A DNA stretch of 64,000 nucleotides from NCBI GenBank assembly GCA_964017065.1, contig OZ024789.1, positions 12,533,899 to 12,597,898 of the forward strand, given 5' to 3'. The position numbers and the translations under genes were made by a program. The stretch comes from Haliclona indistincta. Lineage: Eukaryota > Porifera > Demospongiae > Haplosclerida > Chalinidae. Under the pieces are notes generated by a model, which saw only the letters and a list, made by a program, of their open reading frames with translations, was not told the DNA's origin and made no database searches. Position 1 is the stretch's first letter. Each line of letters opens with the position of its first letter. This document shows positions 23,206 through 34,214 of this stretch, in pieces.

Positions 23206-24534
23206 TACAGAGTGACAAGTATGAGGGTTGGACAGAAAAGAAAGCGCCTGTATAAAGACTCACAAGCTTCTGAGCTTTAGTATTGATTATTTCGAACATG
23301 AAGAGACCAGGAAAGGTCAGAAGAAAGAGTGATACCCAGATACTTAAAAGAGTCAACACGAGTGAGAGCAGAGGAGCCAATTAGAAACAAATTAGGCGGA
23401 GGATTAGAATGCAGAGACTTACGAGATATAAACATTGTACAGCATTTTCCCGTATTAAAGAAAGGAAGTTGTCTTGAACCCAATGATCAGTAGCAGAGAT
23501 GTCAGATTGAAGCATAATGTAATCAGCAGCAGCTGAAATAGTACAGTAAAGGGCAATATCATCAGTAAACATGGAAACTCTGCTATATAGGAGAGATAAT
23601 GGAAGTCAATTCATTGACATAAACAATAAAAAGAAGTGGTTCTATAAGACAGATCTCTGGGGAACTCCAGAAACTTCTGGAAGCCGGGAAGATTGTTCAC
23701 CACCAGTAACAACAGACTGAGATCTACCAGCTAGATACCCATGAATCCAGGCGCCAATAAGTCATGGATTTAAGTGATAAGAAAGGAGTCTGTCTAGAAG
23801 TGGGGCATGAGGAATACCGTCAAATGCCTTCCTTAGGTCAAAGAAGACTGAACAAATCTCATTTTATCCTCAAGAACACCAAGCCAATTATGGGTAATCA
23901 AACAGAGAGCAGAAATAGAAGATCTGCGGAGCATAAAACCCCACTGGTGATCAGAAATTAAGGAGTTTTCAGAGAGAAAAGAAAAAAAGCAGGGAATGTC
24001 TACAACCTTGCTCCCAGTAGATAACATAGAAATTGGACTGTAATTAGAGGATAGAGTTTTGTCACCTTTTGAAAATAGGAATAATCCTGGCATGTCTCCA
24101 GTCATCAGGGAAAGTTTTTTTTTATTTGGCATAAGCCTGGATACATACAATAGCAAAAAATGCTAACACAAGGTATGCACCCAAATTACACTAGAATTAT
24201 AAGTACAGTAACATACAGCACAAAAAAGTAAATTAGGTACATTTAGGTTTGGTACAGTTTTTAAAAGACAAAAAGTTACAACATCATAACTTAAACTGTA
24301 CCAAAGTTTAGTTGTAGAAGGAAAGAAAGAAGCGGAAAATTGATTAGTTTTAGACGGATAACTGGCAATACTCAGGGAATGGAGGGATCTAGTTGTCTAT
24401 GGACTAGAATTGAAACATAATATGGGAGCATCAGGGAAGTTCACAAGGGAATGAACAATTTTTTTAAAAGTACAATTTTTTAAGTGGGACCTTCTATTCT
24501 GTAGAGACGGTAATTTTGTTTGAGAAAGAATTAG

Positions 24535-24630
24535 GTCGTAAGATGCATCCCATCTTTTAGTACAGGCTCTAAGAGCAAATTTTTGACAGACTCTAGAGCC
24601 TGTACTAAAAGATGGGATACATCTTATGAC
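24535..24630. repeat. Inverted repeat
   Basis: Arms about 40 bp long (TACAGGCTCTAAGAG / CTCTAGAGCCTGTA and AGATG(C/G)...CCATCTTTTAG with complement) around a 16-bp spacer at about 24582, inside LINE-derived sequence. Confidence 0.7.
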
Positions 24631-25447
24631 TTACTTCTTTCTCAAGGCAAAGTTCCAGAGGCAATTGCAATTGAAAGATTGAAAAGTGTAGCCAGGCTAG
24701 GAACAATAGACTATGCAGTGGACCTAAGCATCCTAGGCGAAACATCATCAAAACGTCAGGTTGAAGAGAAAGGTGTAGTTCTTCAATATCTTCGACAGAA
24801 CAGAGAAAGTCATCAGGGCATAAATCGAGATTCTGAGCAGGAGGAACCTGAAGTGGAGGAAGTGCATGATTGAAACAATTAAATAAATAATTATTAAGAA
24901 GAGATGCTTTCCAGTGGAAGAATCAACAGAAATTCCTGCACTTTCGGTAAGGATCGGAATAGATGAGTCCTTCTTGTTTAGGATTTTGACAGCTTTCCAA
25001 AACTCTTTTGACTACAATTGCCGAGGTTTTGAAAATGTGAAGCCTTATTTTGACGAAGAAGGGAAACAACAAGATTACGAGCTGACTATGAGAATTACCC
25101 AAATCATTACAGTTCAGCTTTGGAGTGTATATTTCATAGAGCTAGAGTAGGCATGTGTTGTTCTATAATCCCAGCCCTGATATTTTTGTGTTAGGTAACA
25201 TTTTCCTGGACATAGCTAGCTACATGGTTCATCTATGCAATAAGAGAGCTTTTTCATGATCAACATGTCGTATGTCAATACTATGTGACACATGGTGAAA
25301 CATGATCAAAATGAGCCTTGGTGTTAGATGTGATGAAAGAGCACATTCAGATTAATCACTGATGAGAATGTGAATCGTCTGTTTCAGCAGTGTTTTTAGT
25401 TCAGGAGGACAATCATGTCTTGTAACTATACAATCAGGAGTTGTCGT

Positions 25448-25593
25448 GTTGGACAAGATTCTTGACTAGGTGAAACAATAGGCATGTCCAGTAAAAAACA
25501 ACATGCCGTCTCATTCTAGAAACATCCGTAAAGTGTTCATGACAATAGAGACAGTCAAGCCCATACAAGAACTATAGGACTGCAGTATATAAG
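25448..25593 (+). promoter_or_regulatory. Promoter of propeller 5
   Basis: Module 25448-25490 (one change, GTTGGACAAG) and TATATAAG 25586-25593. Confidence 0.7.
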
Positions 25594-25636
25594 AGATGTC
25601 ACTCTGGGACTGGTTCACAATCAGATTCTTAACAAG

Positions 25637-26467
25637 ATGTCAAGTATGAAATTCCTCTCCTTGCTGGCGGTGGTTATCGTTCTAACCACACAAACCTTTG
25701 CCTGCAACTATGATAGAATCAATCGTGATCCAAATTATGCCGAGATCAGCAAACCAAAGAGTACCCTCAGAGTCACTAGACCCCACGGCATTTGTGTCGC
25801 TCCCAACGGTGAATTTGCTGTCGTGTCTTATGATAAGGGTAACAAGGTTCAAATCTACTATAGCTGTGGGAAATTGATGAAGGCTATTGACCTCGGCAAA
25901 GGTTTTGTTGCCGACTGCACATTCACAAGCAGCCATCTCTACATTGTTGACTACTCTACTAGGAAAGTCTTCAAGCTGTCTATGACTGGAGAATTAGTTA
26001 AAGTATTTCATGGTCATCAGTTATTCCGTGTGACTTCGTGCAAAAATGAGCTTTTCTTCACTACAAGTAATGGTGGGAAAAATGTAGTAGTGTGCGATGG
26101 CAATGGCAAAGAGCTACGTAGCTTTAGCGTTCCAGGTCATACCCGTGGAATCATAGTGGGCATAGATGGTTACTTGTATGTCTCCAAAAAGGATACAAAG
26201 CAAGTGTATAAATACACTAAACAAGGGAAGCAAGTCGGTGTTACAAACTACAACAATATTCGAGGTGCTGATGGTCTAGCCATGGACAGTGCTGGTCATC
26301 TTCTTATTGCTGATCACACTGGAGGGAAAGTAGTGGTCTACAGCCCATGTGGAGATCTGATCAAGACCATTCAAATCAGGTCTAAAGGAGTACCAGATGT
26401 TGAGATCGGTAATGATGGAACGGTGATCGTTGCTGACTATGCTGGAAACAAGGTCTTACTATATTAA
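25637..26467 (+). CDS. Secreted NHL-type beta-propeller, gene 5 (intact)
   Basis: 276 aa, single exon. Signal peptide from MSSMKFLSLLAVV to TQTFA, then CNYDRINRDPNYAEISKP. Blade cores: ICVAPNGEFAVVS, CTFTSSHLYIVD, CKNELFFTT, IIVGIDGYLYVS, LAMDSAGHLLIAD and VEIGNDGTVIVAD. All seven mature cysteines are kept (CNY, ICV, SCG, DCT, SCK, VCD, PCG). It differs from gene 1 mostly in blade 2 and in inter-blade loops (YDKGNKV; YSTRKV), while the blade strands are nearly invariant. ATG 25637 is 44 bp after the TATA box. Its 3' flank leads into the IP3R-like fragment, repeating the unit of propeller 4. Confidence 0.8.
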   Translation: MSSMKFLSLLAVVIVLTTQTFACNYDRINRDPNYAEISKPKSTLRVTRPHGICVAPNGEFAVVSYDKGNKVQIYYSCGKLMKAIDLGKGFVADCTFTSSHLYIVDYSTRKVFKLSMTGELVKVFHGHQLFRVTSCKNELFFTTSNGGKNVVVCDGNGKELRSFSVPGHTRGIIVGIDGYLYVSKKDTKQVYKYTKQGKQVGVTNYNNIRGADGLAMDSAGHLLIADHTGGKVVVYSPCGDLIKTIQIRSKGVPDVEIGNDGTVIVADYAGNKVLLY

Positions 26468-26948
26468 CCAGCAACGAACAGAGACTATAATGACCGTTGA
26501 TAGTTCATTAGAGACTATAGTACATGCTACGTAGATCATTATTATTGTGTGCTCATTATTGCTGGTATTTATTCATAGTTCTTTCAAACCAAAATCAACA
26601 CAAACGGCACGATTTGCTCAATTTAGTTAATCATCCGAAGCTTTTGATACTTTATTATAATATTGACACCAGAACCTAATTTAAAAATCAAAATTATTTC
26701 GTCCGGTTAGATATAAATTCTTCTGTATTGTAGAATCGCACTCTAAAGGACAATAATTTATTAAAACATTACGTGGGTAAGTGCTATTTAGTGCCTCCCT
26801 TGTGATAATATAAAGATCGCTGTAGCCCATTCCCCGCGAGACTACATGCAACAACAGACCGAACCACGGCTGCTGTACAGACTGCGACTATGTCACGGTG
26901 TGACTACTAGCAGCAGCAGCACTACTAATACTAGTCGAGTCGTTTATC

Positions 26949-27605
26949 ATGGCGGCTAGTACCATACCACGTGGAGGAGTGGGCACACAGCAACGATGTC
27001 TGCGCATTGGAGACACCATCTTGCTGCACGTGCGCGACAGTCGAGGCTACGTCTATTCAGAGCTGTCTGGGTCAGTAATACACCTGTAGCTGCTCTAGAT
27101 TAGTTGTTAGTGTGTGCATCATCATGGATTACATACATTCTTCCCGCACAGCACACGACACAATTTCGTCACAATCTACCCTGTCCCGGATCACCCAGTT
27201 CAGCAGTAACACCAGCTGCAGGAAGACGGGTCGGGAATAGCTCAGGGCGAAGCTAATACCGATCCTGGCTTCCCCAATTCAACGTCACACGTACGTCATG
27301 AGTGAATCAATGTCCCACGTCCCGAGAGAAATTGTATCAGTCCTGAGAGAAATTGTATCAGATTTTCTTGCCTGATTAATTTCTATCAGTCACCGCAGTT
27401 GCTGTATTTAAAATCATTTCAATGAATAAGAGCAAGGCTCAGCAGCTGCCCAGCTACAGCAACTACGATTATATTAACAGTAAGAATTGAAAGTTGATGC
27501 GTTACTGGAAACTCTCCTTGATCCCTACCTCTCCCTCACTCCCTCCCTCTGCAGGGGGACATCAAAAGCAGTCACAGAAACCGAGATGAGGATAGCCGAG
27601 GTAAG
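26949..27605 (+). pseudogene. IP3-receptor-like 5' exons, copy 2 (most complete)
   Basis: Exon 1 starts at ATG 26949 (MAASTIPRGG...QRCLRIGDTILLHVRD, then RGYVYSELSG). Exon 2 starts at 27152 (TRHNFVTIYPVPDHPVQQ, then a stop), exon 3 is 27399-27480 (AVFKIISMNKSKAQQLP) and exon 4 is 27555-27601. IP3 receptors begin with (F)LHIGD-x-x-SLY...GF-x-S-x-LG and continue FKLCPMNRYSAQ in the suppressor domain. The order IGD-LY / GYV-S-LSG / VFKI-x-x-MN-K-S-x-AQ matches. The stop in exon 2 and the LINE inserted after exon 4 show it is dead. Identification rests on short motifs. Confidence 0.6.
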
Positions 27606-27639
27606 ATAATGAGGACCTGTTGAACCTTCATTCATATCG

Positions 27640-28620
27640 TGACAGAGTTTTTTTATAACAATATTCTATTGCAAAACAACAGAGGTAACATAAAATAGCA
27701 AAAGCTAATACGAGTACGTGGCCGAAATTAAGGTCAAAGGAGGATGAGTTGACAATATAATAACTGAGTTCCAAAGAGAGATAGAATGAGGAAAAAATGA
27801 ATAATAAAACTGAGATGAATGAGAATGAATAGGATTAAGAGACCAAGAGTGAGAATTTCTAATGTCATGATGCTGAGATTTGAAGGAAATAGGTGAGTTG
27901 GGAAAATCCTGAATTTTATTGACAATCTTGAAAAGGTGACAGAGTTTAGCGACAAAACGACCATCAGCAAGTGATGGCAAACTGAGCTAACCATGCAGAG
28001 TATTCGAGGGGCTAGACCAGTTTTTAGTACAAACTCGTAAGGCAAAAATCTGAGTGTTATGAAGTAGGTTGATATCTTTCAGCAGAAAAGGGTCCCAGAC
28101 TTGAGAAGCATATTCAAGATGGGGTCTAATAAAAGAAGTATAAAGAGTGACGAGTGTGGGGTTGGACAGAAATGAAAGCGCCTGTACAAAAGACTCACAA
28201 GCTTCCGAGCTTTAGTATTGATATTTTGAACATGAAGAGACCAGGAAAGGTCATGAGAAAGAATGATACCCAGATACTTAAAAAATTCAACACGAGTGAG
28301 AGCAGAGGGGCCAAGAAACAAAGTAGGTGGAGGATTAGAATGCGGAGACTTACGAGATATAAACATTGTACGGCATTTTCCCGTATTAAAGAAAGGAAGT
28401 TGTCTTGAACCCAATGATCAATAGCAGAGATGTTATGCACTAGACCCCTAAGCATCCTAGGTGAAACACCATCAAAACCAATAGATTTGTCAGGTTGAAG
28501 AGAAAGGAGTAGTTCCCCGACAGAACAGAGAAACTCATCACGGCATAAATCGAGATTCTGAGCAGGAGGAACCTGCAGTGGAGGAAGAGCATGATTAAAA
28601 CAATCAAATAAATAATTATT
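27640..28620 (-). mobile_element. LINE copy 2 (minus), internally deleted
   Basis: Contains RDEFLCSVGELLLSLQP and DGVSPRMLRG (28560-28440), then jumps to ISAIDHWVQDNFLSL (28440-28390), so the catalytic core present in copy 1 is deleted. It continues through FFKYLGIILSHDLSW to the same 3' end RRFVAKLCHLFKIVNKIQDF (27960-27890). Same insertion point in the IP3R-like flank as copy 1. Confidence 0.75.
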
Positions 28621-29167
28621 AAGAAGAGATGCTTTCCAGAGAAAGAATCAACAGAAGTTCTTGCACTGTCAGTAAGGGTTAATTGGAATAGATGAGTCCT
28701 TCTTGTTTAGGAGTTTGACAGCTTTCCAAACTCTTTTTGACTACAATTGCTGAAAATATGAAACCGGCCTTACTTTGACAAAGAAGGGAAACAACAAAAT
28801 TACGAGCTGATTATGATAGTTGCCCAAATCATTACAGTTCAGCTTTGGAGTGTGTATTTTATAGAGCTAGCTAGACTAGGCATGTGTTGTTCTAAAATCC
28901 CAGCCCAGTCTTGCGCTGATATTTTTGTGTTAGGTAACATTTTCCTGGACATAGCTACATGGTTCATCTATGCAATAAGAGAGCTTTCTCATGATCGACA
29001 TGCCGTATGTCAATACTATGTAAGACACATGGTGAAACATGCTCAAAATGAGCCTTGGTGTAAAATGTGATGAAAGGGATCATGAGAATGTGAATCATCT
29101 GTTTCAGCAGTGTTTTTAGCTCAGGAAGACAATCATGTCTTGTAACTATACAATCAGGAGTTGTCGT

Positions 29168-29313
29168 GTTGAACAAGATTCTTGACTAGGTGAAACAATG
29201 GCTGGTCCAGTGAAGAACAACATTCCGTCTCATTCTAGAAACATCCATAAAGTGTTCCTGACAATAGAGACGGTCAAGCCCCATGGAGGAACTATAGGAC
29301 AGCAGTATATAAG
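29168..29313 (+). promoter_or_regulatory. Promoter of propeller 6
   Basis: Module 29168-29209 (2-bp shorter: CAATGGCTGGTCCA) and TATATAAG 29306-29313. The module change creates an ATG at 29198 that opens a long frame into the gene; being upstream of the TATA box, it is not expected to be used. Confidence 0.7.
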
Positions 29314-29356
29314 AGATGTCACTCTGGGACTGGTTCACAATCAGATTCTTAACAAG

Positions 29357-30190
29357 ATGTCCAGTATGAAACTCCCCTTGCTGGCGGTGGTTATCGTTCT
29401 AACCACACGAGCCTTTGCCTGCAACTATGACAGAATCAATCGTGATCCAAATTATGCCGAGATCAGCAAACCAAAGAGTACTCTCAAAGTCCCTGGACCC
29501 CACGGCATCTGTGTCGCTCCCAACGGTGACATTGCTGTCGTGTCTTATTTTAAGGGTAACAAGGTCCATATCTACTACAGCTGTGGGAAAATGATGAAGG
29601 CTGTTGACCTCACCAAATATGGTTATCAATCTGGTACTGACTGCACATTCATGAACAACTTTCTCTATGTGATCGACTACAACGGAAAAAATGTCTTCAA
29701 GCTGTCAATGACTGGAGAATTTGTTAAAGTATTTCATCGTAGTGAACGATTCATTCGTGTGACTTCGTGCAAAAATGAGCTGTTCTTCACTAAAAATGCT
29801 GGTGGGAAAAATGTTGTAGTATTTGATGGCAATGGTAAAAGGCTACGTAGCTTTAGCGTTCCAGGTAGTGCCCGTGGAATCATAGTGGGTATAGATGGTT
29901 ACTTGTATGTTTCCAATGTCGCAAAGCAAGTATATAAATACACTAAACAGGGGAAGCAAGTCGGTGTTACAAACTACAATGTTCAGCATGATGATGGTCT
30001 AGCCATGGATAGCGCTGGTCATCTTCTTATCGCTGATTACCTTGGAAGGAAGGTAGTGGTCTACAGCCCATGTGGAGGCCTGATCAAGACCATTCAAGTC
30101 CACTCTAAAGCAGTACCAGATGTTGAGATCGGTAACGATGGAACAGTGATCGTTGCTGACTATGGTGGAAACAAGGTCTTACTATATTAA
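29357..30190 (+). CDS. Secreted NHL-type beta-propeller, gene 6 (intact)
   Basis: 277 aa, single exon. The signal peptide is shorter by one leucine (MSSMKLPLLAVVIVLTTRA), then CNYDRINRDPNYAEISKP. Six blades are complete: ICVAPNGDIAVVS, CTFMNNFLYVID, CKNELFFTK, IIVGIDGYLYVS, LAMDSAGHLLIAD and VEIGNDGTVIVAD. The VCDG cysteine is replaced by phenylalanine (VVVFDGNGKRLRSF), leaving six mature cysteines; if that residue is disulfide-bonded elsewhere, its partner is free here. The extended frame from 29198 is untranslated by the promoter argument. Gene 6 lies 2.9 kb after gene 5 in the same orientation. Confidence 0.8.
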   Translation: MSSMKLPLLAVVIVLTTRAFACNYDRINRDPNYAEISKPKSTLKVPGPHGICVAPNGDIAVVSYFKGNKVHIYYSCGKMMKAVDLTKYGYQSGTDCTFMNNFLYVIDYNGKNVFKLSMTGEFVKVFHRSERFIRVTSCKNELFFTKNAGGKNVVVFDGNGKRLRSFSVPGSARGIIVGIDGYLYVSNVAKQVYKYTKQGKQVGVTNYNVQHDDGLAMDSAGHLLIADYLGRKVVVYSPCGGLIKTIQVHSKAVPDVEIGNDGTVIVADYGGNKVLLY

Positions 30191-30730
30191 CCAGCAACAA
30201 ACAGAGACTATAATGAGCCATTGATAGTTCATTCATTAGAGACTATAGTGCATGCTACGTAGATCATTATTCATGTGTGCTCATTATTGCTCGTATTTAT
30301 TCATACTTCTTTCAAACCAAAATCAACACAAACGGCACGATTCGCTCAATGTAGTTAATCATCTGAGGCTTTTGATCCTTTATTATAATATTGACACCCA
30401 GAACCTAATTTACAAATCAAAATTATTTTGTCCGGCTAGATAATAAATTCTTCTGTATTGTAGTCTAAAGGACAGTTTTAAATTAGGCGGGTACGTGCTA
30501 TTTAGTGCCTCCCTTCTGGTAATATAAAGATCGATTCCGCATGCAACAACAGACCAAACCACGGCTGCTGTACAGACTGCGGCTATGTCACGGTGTGACT
30601 ACTAGCAGCAGCAGCAGCAGCACTACTAATACTACTCGAGTCGTTTATCATGGCGGCTACTACCACACCACGTGGAGGAACGAACACTCAGTAACGATGT
30701 CTGGCATTGGAGACACCATCTTGCTGTACG

Positions 30731-31133
30731 GGGTGTATGGAAAAGAAGGAAACGGAAAACTGAAACCTGAAACGGACGGCGGAAACGGACGACGGAAAAT
30801 GGGCGTGGTCTCGCACTCAAGACCCCAAGACCCTAAAAACCTTCGCCTAACAGCGCCCAGTATGGACCTAACGGCGCCCAGTACTATTATGGCATGTTAG
30901 GCGAATACTGGGCGCTGTTAGGTCCATAATGGCGCCGTTAGGTCCATACTGGGCGCTGTTAGGTCCATACTGGCGCCGTTAGGTCCATACTGTTAGGCGA
31001 AGGTTTTTAGGGTCTTGGGTTTGGGTTTAGTTTTTGGGGTCTTGAGTGCGAGACCACGCCCATTTCCCGTCGTCGTCCGTTTCCGTTTCCGCCGTCCGTT
31101 TCAGTTTTCCGTTTCCTTCTTTTCCATACACCC
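30731..31133. mobile_element. Foldback element with 9-bp target duplication
   Basis: Ends GGGTGTATGGAAAAGAAGGA and complement, about 150-bp arms. TGCTGTACG is duplicated at 30722-30730 and 31134-31142. The loop holds several copies of a ~20-bp unit (CGCC(C/G)TTAGGTCCATACTG and relatives). A 9-bp duplication with long inverted repeats fits Mutator-like elements. Confidence 0.75.
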
Positions 31134-31192
31134 TGCTGTACGTGCGCGACAGACGAGGCCGGCTACGTATAGACGAGGCCGGCTACGTATAT

Positions 31193-31511
31193 CAGGCGCG
31201 TGTCCAGAAATGAGGAAAGACAGGTGCGCGCGCGAAGCGCGCGCGCAAATTCTAATTAATATTCATTTATTCGTTAAATTACGTCATTTTCGTCACTATT
31301 ATCGTGGCGCACTGGATTTGTTCATCGCTGAACTAATGGAAAAACAGCCTAAACTACCTTAGAATGGGATTTTGGCAGCTGCTAAGCTTGTTGCAATAAC
31401 AGTTATGATAAATTGATAGCCACAGCGTACTTTGATGCAATGAATAATTTAAAACTTCAATGCTGAGGGGGGTGCTTGAGCACCCGGAGCCCTATCGTGG
31501 ACACGCGCCTG
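31193..31511. mobile_element. 319-bp MITE, 5-bp target duplication, copy a
   Basis: Terminal CAGGCGCGTGTCCA / TGGACACGCGCCTG, flanked by TATAT at 31188-31192 and 31512-31516. Contains a GCGCGCGCGAAGCGCGCGCGC-type palindrome near 31226-31245. The second copy is at 37126. Confidence 0.8.
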
Positions 31512-32042
31512 TATATCCAGAGCTGTCTGGGTCAGTAGTATACACCTGTAGCTATTCTAGATTCGTTGTTAGTGTGTGCATGCACGATCAGAGATTAAAT
31601 ACCTTCTTTCCGCACAGCACACGACACAATTTCGTCACCATCTACTCTGTCTCAGATCACCCAGTTCAGCAATAGCATTAGCTGCAGAAAGACGTGTCGG
31701 GAATAGCTCAGAGAAATTGTATCAGATTTTCTTGCCTGATTAATTTCTATTCACTGCAGTCACTGTATATAAAATCATCTCAATGAATAAGAGCAAGGCT
31801 CAGCAACGCTTAGCCCAGCTACAGCACTATGGTGTATTGGCTGTAGGAATTGAAAATTGATGCATTACTGGAATCTCTTTACGATTCCTCCCCCCTCCCT
31901 GCCTCCCTCCCTCCCTCTGCAGGGGGACATCAAAAGCAGTCACAAAAACCTTGATGAAGATAATTATAGCTGCATGAGGTAAGATAATGTTGAACCTTCA
32001 TTCATAATGACAGAGTTGCCGTAATCATCACTGTTAAGCCTA

Positions 32043-32406
32043 GCCTCGTCCCCAGTCCCTCATTCAAAAGAGGGCCTGGTATACACTGACTGCGCAAGCG
32101 CGGGAAAACACGTGCGCATGATGAATTCTTAATTACAGGAGTCAACCTTCAGCGTGAAGGTACATGTACACACCAACGACTGGAGCGCAAAAGATAGAGC
32201 ATCCTCAAACAACATCTCTGTAATGCTCTAGGAGGGGCTCGAGCATAGCTGACCAGCAGCTGTGTGTTCTCACTGACAGATGTGAGCTGTATTAATTATT
32301 TACTACGTCATACGTGGTACGGATGTACCGAAGGTATCCTATTTCCCCAGAAAATCTGGGAAATCTATACCAGGCCCTCTTTTGAATGAGGGACTGGGGA
32401 CGAGGC
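32043..32406. mobile_element. 364-bp MITE with TA target duplication
   Basis: Perfect ~42-bp terminal repeats beginning GCCTCGTCCCCAGTCCCTCA; TA at 32041-32042 and 32407-32408. No coding capacity. Confidence 0.85.
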
Positions 32407-32409
32407 TAA

Positions 32410-32530
32410 GTTAGGCCTTGGTCACACTAAGATAAAAAGAGTCCCGTTAGTGGAAGACATCCGGTCGGGGTCAAAGGTCGAAATTTAACCCGTTTTGCAC
32501 GGATTTAAACTTACTATTCTAGCTGGCACG
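32410..32530 (+). repeat. Left end matching 45.36 kb and 43.4 kb sequences
   Basis: TTAGGCCTTGGTCACACTA at 32410 is the inverted match of TAGTGTGACCTAGGCCTAA at 45347-45365. 32450-32515 (ACATCCGGTCGGGGTCAAAG, AAATTTAACCCGTTTTGCAC) recurs inverted at 43372-43440. Confidence 0.65.
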
Positions 32531-32693
32531 TTAGGCTAACTACTGGGCGCCAAGGCGGAAGAACACGAAGAATCAGACTGGTTGTGCTTTGAGTATAGTA
32601 CGCGTATAACTGGACTAGAGTAGCAGAGCCTCAGAATCTGCTGTATTTCAATAACTAGTGTTGGTAAGTAATATAGAATTCTTGGCTGTAATA

Positions 32694-34060
32694 TTAGGGA
32701 GGCACGGTAGTGACTCCCTATGTAGGGATGAACGAGAAAACAAGATGGCGGCTACATACAATGTATTAGCGTTCAAACGCTGATATTTCGCCTGGTGCTG
32801 AATTTTATAGGTCTTTAGACACTTAGATCTGCTCTCTGGCGTTGCCCCATCTTACAGTAGCAAGGAGATTGCTCGAAATTGTTCCTTCCTTCCTTCCTTC
32901 CTTCCTTCCTTCCTTCCTTCCTTCCTTCCTTCCTTCCTTCCTTCCTTCCTTCCTTCCTTCCTTCCTTCCTTCCTTCCTTCCTTCCTTCCTTCCTTCCTTC
33001 CTTCCTTCCTTCCTTCCTTCCTTCCTTCCTTCCTTCCTTCCTTCCTTCCTTCCTTCCTTCCTTCCTTCCTTCCTTCCTTCCTTCCTTCCTTCCTTCCTTC
33101 CTTCCTTCCTTCCTTCCTTCCTTCCTTCCTTCCTTCCTTCCTTCCTTCCTTCCTTCCTTCCTTCCTTCCTTCCTTCCTTCCTTCCTTCCTTCCTTCCTTC
33201 CTTCCTTCCTTCCTTCCTTCCTTCCTTCCTTCCTTCCTTCCTTCCTTCCTTCCTTCCTTCCTTCCTTCCTTCCTTCCTTCCTTCCTTCCTTCCTTCCTTC
33301 CTTCCTTCCTTCCTTCCTTCCTTCCTTCCTTCCTTCCTTCCTTCCTTCCTTCCTTCCTTCCTTCCTTCCTTCCTTCCTTCCTTCCTTCCTTCCTTCCTTC
33401 CTTCCTTCCTTCCTTCCTTCCTTCCTTCCTTCCTTCCTTCCTTCCTTCCTTCCTTCCTTCCTTCCTTCCTTCCTTCCTTCCTTCCTTCCTTCCTTCCTTC
33501 CTTCCTTCCTTCCTTCCTTCCTTCCTTCCTTCCTTCCTTCCTTCCTTCCTTCCTTCCTTCCTTCCTTCCTTCCTTCCTTCCTTCCTTCCTTCCTTCCTTC
33601 CTTCCTTCCTTCCTTCCTTCCTTCCTTCCTTCCTTCCTTCCTTCCTTCCTTCCTTCCTTCCTTCCTTCCTTCCTTCCTTCCTTCCTTCCTTCCTTCCTTC
33701 CTTCCTTCCTTCCACTCGCCTAGCGCCTTTACGCGAGCAGTGCCGAGACCAAAACATCCACGAACAGTCGTGAAATTCTCCTGGCATGTGCCTTTTGAGC
33801 TTAGTTTTTAGCGTAACGGCGATCTAAGTTCCGCGATTTCTCGATCGTGATCCATTGTCAGCTTAGTGTTAGACGCCATTATTGTGATTGCGCAATACGC
33901 ACGTGACCATGCAATGGGTAGCGCACGTGACCAAGCTGCTAAAGTATCGCTGCGCCGTGTGGATCACTATCACGGAGAACACACACCCGGCATTTGTCTG
34001 GAGTCTTCGAAGAACGGTAAGCTCGTGTAGGATCGCCATTCTGCACTTGCTAAATAACTA
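32694..34060 (-). mobile_element. HINE/Helitron-like copy, minus, 5'-truncated, with giant microsatellite
   Basis: Starts (its 3' end) TTAGGGAGGCACGGTAGTG preceded by A, the complement of ...CTAA|T. It continues through AACAAGATGGCGGCTAC and the GTTGCCCCATCTTACAG segment, then the TTCC array, then CTCGCCTAGCGCC onward to CCATTCTGCACTTGC at about 34050. The foldback half is missing. About 50 bp next to the array, present in other copies (ACGAAACTCGATTTTCACCG), are deleted. Confidence 0.75.
32882..33713 (+). repeat. (TTCC)208 perfect microsatellite
   Basis: 832 bp with no visible interruption. It occupies the position where other copies of the same mobile element hold a 30-60 bp GAAA/GAAG tract. 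The proline/serine/leucine frames across it are not genes. Confidence 0.97.
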
Positions 34061-34214
34061 GTGAAATGCAGGACATTTGTGGGGCGAGCCTGAGAGAGTA
34101 GTGTTGGTAGCCATAAGTAGGCATTTAGCCGAGGAGGTGCATTTGGGAAGGCGTGATGCACTGATTGTGCCGCAGTCGAGTGAAGGCTGATTTGCTGCAC
34201 TCAGCAGCCTGTCC

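Larger units (their letters stand above)
21245..25110 (-). mobile_element. LINE copy 1 (minus), interrupted
   Basis: Minus strand, 5' to 3': DKTLSSNYSPISMLSTGSKV (about 24060), FTDDIALY in place of F/YADD (about 23570), FNTGKC...SFKYLGITLSSDLSWSLHV (23460-23290), a segment resembling P-x-LEYASQVWDP (about 22000), and the C-terminal RRFVVKLCQLFKIFNKIEDF (21570). Many frameshifts. A 1181-bp HINE-like unit interrupts it at 22025-23205. The 3' junction lies at the same place in the IP3R-like flank as in LINE copy 2, so the insertion predates the duplication. Jockey/CR1-like by motif order. Confidence 0.75.
30540..32000 (+). pseudogene. IP3-receptor-like 5' exons, copy 3, split by two elements
   Basis: Exon 1 starts at ATG 30650 but has TAA at about 30689 (NTQ-stop), and is cut inside the LLY codons by a 403-bp element (30731-31133) and by a 319-bp element (31193-31511). 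Exon 1 then resumes (CAGAGCTGTCTGG). Exon 2 starts at 31618 (TRHNFVTIYSVSDHPVQQ), exon 3 at 31760 and exon 4 at 31923. 31141-31190 carries a 20-bp tandem duplication (AGACGAGGCCGGCTACGTAT). Confidence 0.6.

Noticed and set aside
29198..29356. N-terminal extensions of propellers 6 and 7 (ATG 29198, 49501) and 1 (4971)
   Set aside because: They lie upstream of the TATA box or the expected transcription start and precede a perfect signal peptide. They are open by chance in the conserved upstream repeat.
32694..32700. Telomere-like TTAGGG
   Set aside because: A single hexamer at a transposon end, not an array.
32842..33811. ~300-residue FLPS and KEGR open frames
   Set aside because: Pure translation of the TTCC array in several frames; no coding content.
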